This document shows, in pieces, positions 9,941-18,904 of a stretch of DNA of 26,746 nt. This DNA is from Thoreauomyces humboldtii. Its lineage: Eukaryota > Chytridiomycota > Chytridiomycetes > Spizellomycetales > Powellomycetaceae. The notes beneath the pieces were generated by a model. That model was not told the origin of the DNA and searched no databases. It was given only the letters and a program-made list of their open reading frames with translations. Position 1 is the stretch's first letter. The number at the start of each line of letters is the position of its first letter. The translations under genes and the position numbers were made by a program. The stretch spans positions 1-26,746 of the forward strand of contig JADGJA010000269.1 of assembly GCA_027596035.1 (NCBI GenBank), written 5' to 3'.

Positions 9941-10939
9941 ATGGCGTCACCCGCAAACCTCTGGACCTTGGAAGGCTGCGTGGCCGCACCTTCGCCAGGG
10001 GCCTCCTTCTCCCCACCTGGGCAACTCCCCGACACGACCGACGGGACGTCCTACATCGCAGCCTGCTCGTCGGCCTGCGCCTCTCAGAATGCGACGTATG
10101 CTCTCATAGGATCAGCAGATTCAGCACCCGACTGCACCTGCGCAAACGGCCTGGCCGGTTTCACGCAGGAAAGTGGTTCGGCTTGCGACACTTTGTGTGG
10201 AGCGTTTCCTTGCGGTGGAAGCAACGGGAGCTACTCCCTTTACATGACGAATTTCGTCGCTACTCTATCGGCGACCGCATCGGAATCCACCGTGGGATCG
10301 TCTAGCGCAGTGGCTCTGCCGTCATCCTCCTCTGCCGCCTCGGTAGCTTTTACTTCAACCGTCTTCCCAGCCTCAACCCTCCCCACACCATCCGCCCTTC
10401 CTATCCCGATACCCGTGACTCCTCCAGCATCATCTTCACCTGGGCGCTCGGTCGTGGGATCGACCCCTTCCTCGGCATCAAACGAAGGCTCCTCCAGCAT
10501 CGGTCTGGTAGGCACCATCTTCCTGTGCCTCGCTCTTCTCGTGGCCTTCCTCGCCGTCCTCGCTCTCCTCTCCCACACCATCCGTCGGAGGAGACGTCGT
10601 CACGCATCGCCTCATCTCTCCCTCAAGACGGCGCGTGGCGCTGGTAGCGCTGGTGGCGCTGGCGCTCCAGCAGTTGCTGTGCCGACCACTCACATCCCAG
10701 TCACTCCCAACATGATCTACTCGGTCGTCTCGAAATACTCTCCGTCTCGCGCGGACGAGATCGAGCTTCGCCCCGATCAGGTCGTGGCGATCCGAAGGAC
10801 GTTCAAGGACGGCTGGGGAATCGGGAGAAACGTTTCCACCGGCGATTTCGGGGTCTTTCCCATGGTCGCATTGGGTGGAGGAAAGCACCCAGGGAAGGTC
10901 TCCGGACCGGGCAGGAGAGAGGACAGTTTGAATGGATAG
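9941..10939 (+). CDS. Single-pass membrane protein with WSC-like ectodomain and SH3 domain
   Basis: A single exon of 332 residues. Residues 8-105 form a Cys-rich module with eight cysteines (13, 42, 46, 65, 67, 82, 86, 91), including GCVAAPS and CTCANGLAG, which fits a WSC-type carbohydrate-binding domain. A Ser/Thr/Pro-rich stalk (about 108-186) is a likely O-mannosylation zone. A hydrophobic span at about 187-212 (IGLVGTIFLCLALLVAFLAV) followed by RRRRRR gives one transmembrane helix with a cytoplasmic basic stop-transfer. The C-terminal portion (about 258-312) reads as an SH3 domain, with the ALYDY-like SVVSKYSPS, DEIELRPDQ, GWGIGRN and GVFPMVAL. The layout resembles yeast Fus1 and, more loosely, the Sho1 osmosensor: an outside sensor coupled to an SH3 adaptor. 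No N-terminal signal peptide is visible, so the helix may act as a signal anchor or an upstream exon is missed. Confidence 0.85.
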   Translation: MASPANLWTLEGCVAAPSPGASFSPPGQLPDTTDGTSYIAACSSACASQNATYALIGSADSAPDCTCANGLAGFTQESGSACDTLCGAFPCGGSNGSYSLYMTNFVATLSATASESTVGSSSAVALPSSSSAASVAFTSTVFPASTLPTPSALPIPIPVTPPASSSPGRSVVGSTPSSASNEGSSSIGLVGTIFLCLALLVAFLAVLALLSHTIRRRRRRHASPHLSLKTARGAGSAGGAGAPAVAVPTTHIPVTPNMIYSVVSKYSPSRADEIELRPDQVVAIRRTFKDGWGIGRNVSTGDFGVFPMVALGGGKHPGKVSGPGRREDSLNG

Positions 10940-11034
10940 AAGAGTGCGCTAGAGACACCTCTGTAGTTAGTTCCGAATGCTTGGATAGTTCTGTCACCGA
11001 ATTTTTATGTACATTTTCGTCGGTCCCCCTTCCC

Positions 11035-12126
11035 TCAAATGGATATCGGAAAGTCCGGCACCAGGGTAGCAGCCGCTTCGTACACACGCTTAGCCGCATC
11101 CGGATCCGCCCGTATCCATCCGGCGGCCAGTCCTTCCTTGCCCAGGTTGTTCCACACTTCAAAAGTGCTTCCGGTGGTGGGTCGCGGGTGTCCCAGACAC
11201 ACGTCCACCATCACGTTGGCCATGTCCTCCGCCGAAGCGGTCCACAGGAAACCTCCAAACAGCCGGAAGAAAGTCCGAAGGGCGAACGGACAGTCGTCGT
11301 AGCCGGCCGTTTTGATCATTCCTGGGAACGAGTGTATGAACCGGATGTTTAGAGCGGGATTTCGACGAGCGAATTCCTGAACAGAAACAGAACCGAAAGC
11401 CAAAGGTCAGAAACGGACTAGCGAACAAAAGTTATCCCTTCTTTGCCACACGAAAAACTCACCGTGTACATCCCGTCCGTAGCGATCCTCGTGACCCTGC
11501 TCTGGTTCAGGAACGAGTAACTGATCTTGTGCAGATCAAGATCGTCCACGTCGATCCCTTTGTCATCCTTTGCATCCTGTCCACCGCCGTGGACGTCCAT
11601 GACCACACCGTCGCCTCGCGCCAGCTCGGACATCAGAAGCTGAGTGAACAACATCCTGGCCCAAAAGACGATAGCCATTCCAGTTTCCCTCCCCTACGCG
11701 TGAAGAAAGGAATCAGTTCTGGTTTCAGGAAGTCACCATGTTTTCCGACTTTACCTCGGAGGTCAAAGCATGTTGGGTTATCGTCTTTCCACAGACGAGG
11801 ATAAGATGATGTATGCCGGACGCGACCACGGACGGGATGGCACGGATCTCCACGACCGCCTTCCTCACGTTGGCCTGAAGGGAGGCATCACACGTGACGA
11901 ACGTCTTCTGCGCGTCCTGAGCCGGAACCAAGGAGGTCGTGACGCCCTGATTCCGTCCGACGATGATGATGTTCGCGCCGAGGGAAGCGAAGCGAGCGGC
12001 GATGGCCAGACCGATCCCTCCGGTCCCTCCTACCACCACCACGTTCTTGTCCTTGAGGGATCGGGAGTCGTTGCGTTGGCGGCAGGCTTTGTAGATCTCG
12101 GGGTTGGAGCTTGGAGTCAGCACCAT
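11035..12126 (-). CDS. Short-chain dehydrogenase/reductase-like protein
   Basis: Three exons (12126-11755, 11693-11463, 11376-11035) give 314 residues. The Rossmann nucleotide-binding motif VVVVGGTGGIGLAIA (GGTGGIG at 33-39) and the following VGRN (56-59), where an Arg could contact an NADP phosphate, place it in the SDR superfamily. Sequence around ITQHALTSEGRETGMAIVFWARMLF (115-139) follows the pattern of fungal SDRs that carry TSEG in this helix. I do not find a canonical YxxxK catalytic pair. The Tyr/Lys position in the last third reads SRVTRIATDGMYTEFARR, so catalytic activity is uncertain or the mechanism is atypical. IRFIHSFPGMIKT is the usual post-catalytic PG segment. Its stop is 95 nt from the convergent WSC-SH3 gene. 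Substrate cannot be inferred. Confidence 0.9.
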
Positions 12127-12228
12127 CGCTGTCCAATGATTTGCAGGTTTGTGTGCGAAAAAGTGCGATTGTCAGGATTGGGAGGTGATGTCCCGAGTGA
12201 TGCTAACGTTCCGAAGAGCCCGATTTTG

Positions 12229-12236
12229 GAATATAT
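12229..12236 (-). promoter_or_regulatory. TATA box of the SDR-like gene
   Basis: TATATATT on the minus strand lies about 105 nt upstream of the SDR start at 12126, the same spacing as seen for the C2-protein gene. Confidence 0.55.
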
Positions 12237-12595
12237 AGTAAGGAGTCCGCTTTCTGGAAAGGCTTTGAAAGATGATCCGCCGGACTTCGGAGTCAAAGGT
12301 GCGGACGATGTTGGGTGTACAGTATGCGGAAGCGGAGAACTCGGCCAAGACGGCGGTTGTCCGAAGCAAGCGGACGGCCCCCATTTGTCGTCGTCAGCGA
12401 CTCATTCCCGTCAATCAGCGATGCGACCGGGACGCTTGCCAGGCATGAAAGGCGGGCACCCGGGCAATATGCCCACTCAGAAACCCATCAAGGAATGAGC
12501 CTGCTGTTCAAAGCGGATGGCGAAATCCTTGGTTGTTGATCGAATTTGAAGCGAGAACTGGATTCCTTGGGTTCTGCCATCCGCGATCTACTCAC
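12237..12595. other. Intergenic region upstream of the SDR-like gene
   Basis: No confident gene. The long plus-strand frame 11770-12498 overlaps the SDR exons in antisense and is a shadow. A possible second, very short minus-strand exon for the PARP-like fragment could begin at a CAG acceptor near 12504-12508, but it would encode only a few residues before a stop. Confidence 0.4.
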
Positions 12596-12825
12596 AGGAT
12601 AAGCGTTACATAACTCTTTGGAGAAAATTCTGTTTCAAGCTCACTGGAGTTCTCCTGCTCAAGGTTTGCAAGAATGATGAAAAGATATCGATCGTTCGAG
12701 TCCTTTTTGACAGGTGCGGCGGCGTAAGTCACTGCCTTCGAGACCGTTTTCGAGACATTGTACAGACCTGCGAAGGGATGAATACCGATTTTGTGCCCAT
12801 TTGTCCGAGACCAGTTGAACCGCAA
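12596..12825 (-). pseudogene. Possible PARP-like exon or fragment
   Basis: An open minus-strand frame of about 77 codons ends exactly at a good donor (CT|GTGAGT at 12596/12595). By eye it resembles pieces of a PARP catalytic domain. WSRTNGHKIGI recalls the W-H-G-S-R-T-x-N...GI nicotinamide-loop segment without its HG. GLYNVSKTVSKAVTYA recalls the G-I-Y-x-A-x-x-x-S-K-S-x-x-Y segment. DRYLFIILANLEQ could be the following strand. The roughly 20 residues that usually separate the first two blocks are missing, and no ATG or upstream exon is evident. It could be a decayed PARP-like gene, one exon of a model I cannot complete, or a coincidence. Its 5' end lies only about 90 nt from the ATG of the ADP-ribosyltransferase-like gene on the other strand. 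Confidence 0.3.
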
Positions 12826-12914
12826 CGTTGCCGAGCAGATTACAAGACTTTGCGCAAGAGTCGCTAACGTTCGTTGCCCATCTTACCTTCCTTGACCAAC
12901 CTCATCAGCATCAA

Positions 12915-15611
12915 ATGGACGGCGGGCTGGACAGCGGCCTGCAGAAGGCTTTCGAGGAAGTGTCGCAGCACCTCACGTACGCAGAGCAAAAAGCACTTCA
13001 ACAGTTCAAGGGCTCCGCATCGAATCGTCCTCAAGTAGACAAGATCTTTGCCGACGGAAAAGGCGTGTCTGTCAAAGACTTCGTGGTGTACCGCGGCTGC
13101 TCAGAAAACGATCCCTGCTGTCAGCGAAACGGCAAGGATGACGCCGATGAAGGCAAGCAGCAACAATCGAAACAGAGCGCGCAGCTACCGGCTCAGACTC
13201 AGCAGAATTATATGACGCAGCCGGGATTGATGCAGCAAGGGGGAAAATCTGGTCAGAGCTTTTCGACGAGTATCTCCCAAACTACAGCCCAGGAATTCGC
13301 GAGCCCGGGGGGTCATCTCTTCAAGCTGACGGTGACCGGCGACGTCCTTCCCGTCTACTGGGTTCAAGGGCAAGCCGGATACGAGCCCTTTGGTCCTCAC
13401 TCAGAGCAAGAAATCATTGTTCAAGCCGACGACATCGTTAAAAGCGAAAAAATCGAAAGTGCCGCAAATGCCGGTGGACAGCTGGCAGCGGGAGTTGCAG
13501 CGGGAGTTACAGCAGGTCAGAAAGCGAGCGAATCGAACCCCTGACGTTACTCATAGCTCAAGTAACTCTATCTTGCAGGAACTGCAGCGCAGCAGCCAAC
13601 TCAACTTCAAGGTGCGCAAGGAGCTGCTATGACTCCGGGTCAGCAACCAGGACAGCCTGCCACCTCGCAGGCTGCATTGACAGAGCAGCAGCAGCAACAA
13701 CAAAATGCTCAGGTACCGTTGCTAATTAAGTAAACCGAAACTCATTGGTCCAGAAATTAACACGAGTTGCCCGGTTAGATCCAAGGACAGACAGCTGGCG
13801 CCCAGGCGCAACAGCAGCTGCTGCAAACCCAGCAGACAGCTACAGGTCAACCTCAACTGCAGCAACAGCAACAGCAAGTGCTGACTGCTATCGCTCAAGT
13901 CCAGCAGCAGATACAGGCTGCAAAAGTTCAACAAGCTGGTCCATTCGCTCAGATTCAAACCCAACTGCAGCAGGCTGCACAGCAAGCGCAAGCCCAGCAG
14001 ACAGCTGACGTTCAGTATCAGCAACAGCAGGGACAGTCTGCTCAAGACAATTTGAATGCAGCTATGGAGCAGATCCAGCAAGAACTACAGGATCAAGCTG
14101 AGCCGCAAGACGACCCGCAACAGACTGCTCAGGCTCAGCTGAAGACAATTATGGAACAAGCGAAGCACAAACTGCAACAGGCTAAGCAGCAACTGCAACA
14201 GGTTCAGGATCAGGCGCAGGGTCAGCAGACAAATGGCACTCAAATGCAGCAGCCGCAACAGCAGCAGCAACTACAGCAACATGCCGCTCAACTGGAGGCA
14301 GCCAACGCACAAACCCTGCAGCTCCAACAGCAGCAGGCTGAGGAAGCCAAAGCTCAGCAATCGACTGGTGCTCAGACGCAGCCGAAGCAGGGTGATCTCT
14401 TCTTGTCGGTGCACTTCAAACGTACTTCCAAACTGAATCGCCCTCGTTCTTTCGACAGATAAAACCGTCGATGTTGTCAGTCTTTTGGGACCAGTGCTGC
14501 AAAGCGGTGAGAACGTACAGTGATAAGCAACATGACAGTGTGTCCTGATATATTCGAGTACAGTATCAGCTTCCGTACAAGGCGTCCGGCAAGAGCTAGC
14601 TACTCTCGAGGAGCAGGGCCAGCAAGCAAAAACGTCACATCCTTCTATTGGTCAGAACCAAGCCCAGCTAGGTGCCGTACCATGATTGATCACCGCCTCA
14701 AAGCAAGGAGGGTTGATCGAGTTTATCCATGTTATCTAGCATCACAAACAATCCAGCTGAGGATGGAACAGGTGGAGCAATACCAGGAAACCTTGGACAG
14801 TGTCAACATGCAGATCGACCAGGTACAGGATCTCGGAAATCATGAGTCATGCCTCGAGGACCTCCTGCAACAAAGGGAACAAGGTTAGTTAAGGGCTGGT
14901 CGGCTAGATGTGCTAAAATCCGGGGCAACTCACGTGAATATACCTTTTGTGCACAGTCTCGGAGAGCGTTTTACAACTCGTAGGGGAGCTTGACGAACAC
15001 GGTAAAGACTAATCGACGCCATTTCGAAAATTTAGAAAGACGACCGACTCTACGACGTTATTTTTTTGCAGATGAAAAGATCCAGCAGCAATTGCACTCT
15101 AGCCAAGACGCAATTCAAAAAGAGCAAGCTGACAAGCAATGTGGGTTACCAACTGTTTCTCACTCGTTCAATCAGCAAACACTAGCTAACGCTTTTTCTT
15201 TCGCTGCGGGCAGCCACGGCTGAAGAAGAGTCGACGAGCAGCAACCAAGTTCAGGAACAGCGAGGTTAGACAGACCAACGCATCCCTTTTTTCGTTTCTC
15301 TTTAACTAAGGCTTGCACGCAGAGGTCACAGAGCAGAGCGCCGCCAACAAGCGAAAGAAAGCCAAAAAAACGCTGAAGGAGCGACCGAATCCAGAAGATG
15401 GTACGGCAGCCCGAAGTCCTGTCGGGTTATCCGCTCCCAGTCTAAACCTTTCATGTTTGATCCAGCCCAAGCAACGGCCGAGAAGCTTCAGCAACAGCAT
15501 TTGGCCGCCAACGCTGAATCTCAGAAGGGTCACGGCAAGAAATCGACCAAAGGTGGGCGAGTCAAGAAGCGCCTGAAGAGTTTCTTCGCTCGCATCTCAC
15601 GCTCGTCGTGA
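12915..15611 (+). CDS. ADP-ribosyltransferase-like domain with Gln-rich, coiled-coil micro-exon tail
   Basis: Eleven exons (12915-13515, 13579-13712, 13779-14391, 14459-14506, 14564 or 14570-14671, 14740-14883, 14957-15001, 15072-15140, 15214-15264, 15323-15400, 15466-15611) give about 676 residues. Residues 1-170 match the R-S-E type ADP-ribosyltransferase fold: helix LTYAEQKALQQFKGSA (20-35), first-strand Arg VVYRG (Arg60), SFSTS (115-119), and the catalytic loop SEQE (Glu164, Glu166). The E-x-E form is the one associated with arginine-specific enzymes. A Gln-rich insert (81-113) sits between Arg60 and STS. After residue 200 the chain is strongly Gln-rich through exon 3, then becomes short coiled-coil segments (VRQELATLEEQ, MEQVEQYQETLDSV) and ends in a basic tail (GRVKKRLKSFFARISRSS). 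Without the first splice the frame stops at 13544. No signal peptide is seen. Domain assignment rests on motifs only. Substrate and biological role are unknown. Confidence 0.78.
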
Positions 15612-15858
15612 AAGGCAGCAAGAGGAAGCGCGAGTCATTTCCCAAACCCCACCCGCCGTGGAAACCTTGATGCGCAACAGTGTCAAGACCGGCGACAATC
15701 AGAACTAGTGTCTCTTTGGTTTTTGGAGAATCTTGTATGAGAATGCCGCCACAAAAAGTTGCCGCAAAAGCCGAAGAATTATTTGACAGCATATACGGTA
15801 CGCTTCCGCCGGGCTTCCGCCAGATGCGACTGACTATGCTGGAAAACCAGAAGGGGAT
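15612..15858 (+). other. Downstream flank with a short open frame
   Basis: A plus-strand frame from ATG 15737 to TAG at 15871 encodes about 44 residues (beginning MRMPPQKVAAKAEELFD) and overlaps the end of the convergent coiled-coil gene by 13 nt. It is protein-like in composition but I can neither splice it in frame to the preceding gene nor recognise it. Another nearby frame (to the TAG at about 15705) is also open. The 3' UTR of the ADP-ribosyltransferase-like gene is the simplest reading. Confidence 0.35.
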
Positions 15859-16536
15859 CTACCTAGAATAGGGATAGATGCGAATATGAGGCAGTGGAAG
15901 CTGCCTGAGGGAAGCCGCCGCGCGCATCGCTTGGTTACCACCTTCTAATGCCCTGCACGTTTCCTGCACGCTCCCCATCCTCGAACCAGCAGATCCCTCC
16001 ACCTCTGAACCTGCTCCATAAACCTGCCCGTCCTCCACCGCTTTCGAAGCATCGACCACCCGCGCACGCAGGGCGGTGACCTCGTTCTTTGCCTCCTCCA
16101 ACCATTTCTCAAGAGGTGCGTTTCGTTGCTTCAAAGCTTCACGGTCTCGAGCGATGGTATCTCGCCCTGCAACGACTGCTTCCATGATCCGTTCGAGATC
16201 GTTGCAGCGACGCTGTAGGTCTTTGCAGAGAGTCTGAAGCTCCGTCATCTGGGCTTGGGCTGCGGGTGTGATGGATGCGGCCGAGATGGGCGGGTCCGTG
16301 TGACGAAAAATCGATACTGGCAGCGGTCGATGCTCAGGAGCCTCTAAATGTCGGTCGTGTGCCAACGTCGAACTGCTGTTTGCCGAGGCTGCTATCTGGG
16401 GGGCTACTGTTGTAGAAGCTGATAAAAACCCCGCGTGTTGAAGATGCGGGTTCCACGATCGAGGTGAGGCAGGCTCTGGGCTGGACGACGAGCCAGAAAG
16501 ACGCCGTCCTGATGAAGCAGGCGTACCGAATGACAT
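15859..16536 (-). CDS. Small coiled-coil protein of unknown function
   Basis: A single-exon frame of 225 residues. The N-terminal 90 residues are Ser/Ala/Pro-rich and probably disordered (MSFGTPASSGRRLSGSSSS). Residues about 95-168 are a clear heptad-type coiled coil, with LQTLCKDLQRRCNDLERIM and LEKWLEEAKNEVTALRARVV. The last 50 residues are of mixed composition and end in IRIYPYSR. No signal peptide, membrane helix or enzyme motif is visible. I do not recognise the family. The coiled coil suggests dimerisation or a scaffold role. The start at 16536 is the first ATG in frame. A spliced C-terminus is possible, because the residues after about 170 are less clearly conserved-looking. The gene is convergent with the ADP-ribosyltransferase-like gene. 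Confidence 0.55.
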   Translation of the reverse strand: MSFGTPASSGRRLSGSSSSPEPASPRSWNPHLQHAGFLSASTTVAPQIAASANSSSTLAHDRHLEAPEHRPLPVSIFRHTDPPISAASITPAAQAQMTELQTLCKDLQRRCNDLERIMEAVVAGRDTIARDREALKQRNAPLEKWLEEAKNEVTALRARVVDASKAVEDGQVYGAGSEVEGSAGSRMGSVQETCRALEGGNQAMRAAASLRQLPLPHIRIYPYSR

Positions 16537-17109
16537 ATCGGCGTTTGCGGGTCAGTAGCGAGGCCAGGGTCCTGTTAGCTTTTATTGAGCGCACAGAAGT
16601 GCATCGATGCCATCGTCGCCGAGGTACTTCAACTCGGGTGGCCAGCCAGGTACCCGAAAGATACTGAACGTTTCACTTGAGCTGCTTTTATCTGAGGTCG
16701 GAGTCAAGCGTGAAGGAACACAGAAACTCGGAACAACTTCGGGGCAAATCTTGTCTGCGAATGAAGCTCCGACAAAGAACATGTGACAAGGATTCTGAGG
16801 GCGAGACCCGAATATGGATCATTCCATCGACAGGCTGCGAGGAGCTGACGGCCGCTGATAATCGAGGCACTTTTTACTCGAGAACAGGCATTCAACCAAC
16901 AAAAAGCTTACAGGGCAAAAGTAGATTTTTTTTGTACAAATGGGGATAAGGCCAACGTGGCGCGCTCTGCGGGATACAATCCGAGTTCGTCCCTAACCAA
17001 TACGATGTCGGACCTGGCATCACAATGCCTCCGGAACAAGCGGGGGTGTCGCAGGTAACATTAAAGCAGGGGATCCAAACTGCGGAGCGCGTTCCAGCTG
17101 TTTCGGTTC
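16537..17109. other. Intergenic region between the coiled-coil gene and SUB2
   Basis: Both flanking genes read on the minus strand, so this stretch should hold the 3' UTR of SUB2 and the promoter of the coiled-coil gene. The short frames here are unconvincing. I see no RNA gene or repeat. Confidence 0.5.
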
Positions 17110-18904
17110 TCAAGACGCCACTGGGAAACAATATAAGAAATCTCATGATTGCAACACGAGAGCAGCAATGGGAACTTACTGTAGGTGGATACATCGATCG
17201 TCTCTGGAAGCGCAGAGATGTTTACCTCAAACCGTCCTTGTACCTCATCGAGAGTTGTCGAATCGGCGTCAGACGCCGAGAACGTGACCGCAAGACCCTT
17301 AGTACCGAAACGGCCTGCACGTCCGACCTGAGAGAAGCATGCATCAATACTGATTCTAAGATCGACAAACGCAAAACAACTTACTCGGTGCAGGTAAGTG
17401 TCCGGGCCGTCGGGCATATCATAGTTGATGACAATGTTCACACGCTCAATGTCGATTCCTCGGCCAAAGATGTCGGTGGCTACCATGATACGCTTGTTGA
17501 AATCCTTGAAGCTTTTGTAGCGCGCAATTCTGCAGAAGAAACAGTCTGAGGGTACTGTTCACAGCACACAGTGTACAGGGTGATAAATGTACCGCTCTTC
17601 CTGAGGCATTTGCGAGTGGATAGCGATAGATGGGAAGTTGCACTCGTTGAGGAGCTTGTTGAGCTCGGTGGCTCGTTGAACTGACTTCACAAAGATGCAG
17701 ACTTGGTTGAATTCCAACGAGTCAAGAAGCTCGTTAAGTTTCCTGTTCTTCTCGTTTTCTGTGAGCTTTACGAAGTACTGCTGGAGACCATGAAGCGTAA
17801 GCTTAGTCTCGTCGTCAACGTAAATCTCCAGGGGCTAAAAATACGACAGCTTGTGAGTAGCGTTACACCACGATGCCTGAGCATAAAGGCGTCACTTACG
17901 TTTTGCATGAACTTCTTGCAGATCGGTCGCATCTCCTTGCTCAAGGTAGCACTATACATCATGACCTGCTTGTGGTGAGGCGTCGAGCGGAAGATTTCCT
18001 GAACATCCCGTCGCATGTCTGCAAACGAACGATTAGCACAGCGCTAATGCAAATTGATTGCACAGCGGCAGCAGGTGGGATTCAGAATTGTAAGGCTTCT
18101 CATAGAACACACAATCTTGCGATTGCCGCCCTCGAAGAGCTGGGTTTAAGTAGCAAAAGGTTCATCACTTTCCACCTGCTGCAGACGCCGGATGCTTCAC
18201 TCACCCAAAGCCTCAAGCATCTTGTCACACTCATCAAGAATGAAGTGCTTGACGTTCTTCAAGTTGAGAATCTTGTCGCGGATCAGACCAAGAATCCGGC
18301 CAGGAGTACCGACGATGATCTGGGGCTTCTCAGTCTTAAGAGTCTCAGCGTTGGCCTTAACGGGGGATCCTCCATAGAAAACGGCCGTTTTGGTTTCGGG
18401 CATGTACTTGGAGAAACGGGTAAATTCGTTCCTGATCTGATACGCAAGCTCTCGAGTGTGACAAAGAACGATAGCAGATGGCTCTCCGGATGCGTTCGTT
18501 TCGAGCTGTTGCAAGGAAGCAAGGACAAATACTGCAGTCTTTCCCATTCCGGACTTGGCCTGACACAGGACGTCCATGCCCAAGATTGCTTGAGGAATAC
18601 ATTCCTGCTGGACTGTAAGGCGTATATATTTGAGCGAATTGTAGAAGCAGAACAGCAGCAGAAGTACGATTTTACCTTCGGAGGGGTGCTCGAAACCGCA
18701 GTCCACGATGGCTCGCAAAAGTTCAGGCTTCAACAGGAAGTCACGGAAGCCAGTGGCGTGGATACCAACGTAGGATCCCTTCTTCGTCTCCTTATCTCCT
18801 TCAGCAATCGGAGGTGCCAGCGAGTCTTTGCCGTTAGTGGCGGGAACAGTGGTCTCGGCCTCGTCCGAGTCGTAGTCGATGAGATCGTCCTGGGGTTCTG
18901 CCAT
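17110..18904 (-). CDS. SUB2: SUB2/UAP56 DEAD-box (DECD) RNA helicase
   Basis: Seven exons (18904-18676, 18612-18205, 18018-17900, 17834-17593, 17529-17385, 17327-17180, 17120-17110) give 433 residues, the normal length of the family. Motifs in order: Q-motif region [15 protein letters not shown] (70-84), Walker A AKSGMGKT (95-102), GG and TPGR, the family-specific DECD (203-206) instead of DEAD, SAT, and HRVGRAGR (380-387). The acidic start [15 protein letters not shown] and the end STYMAS are typical. SUB2 loads on pre-mRNA, helps spliceosome assembly and, with Yra1/ALY and the THO complex, drives nuclear mRNA export. The final coding exon is only 11 nt (completing Met, then Ala-Ser-stop), reached from donor GTAAGT at 17179. 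Intron 2 is comparatively long (186 nt). The gene is divergent from the G-alpha gene across 1.2 kb. Confidence 0.98.

Noticed and set aside
11770..12498. Plus-strand frame of 242 codons
   Set aside because: It overlaps the SDR-like first exon in antisense and has no recognisable content.
13516..13544. Stop codon at 13542-13544 as the natural end of the ADP-ribosyltransferase-like protein
   Set aside because: A 63-nt GT..AG intron at 13516-13578 leads in frame into more than 450 further codons of matching Gln-rich composition, so the stop is most likely intronic. An unspliced short form remains possible.
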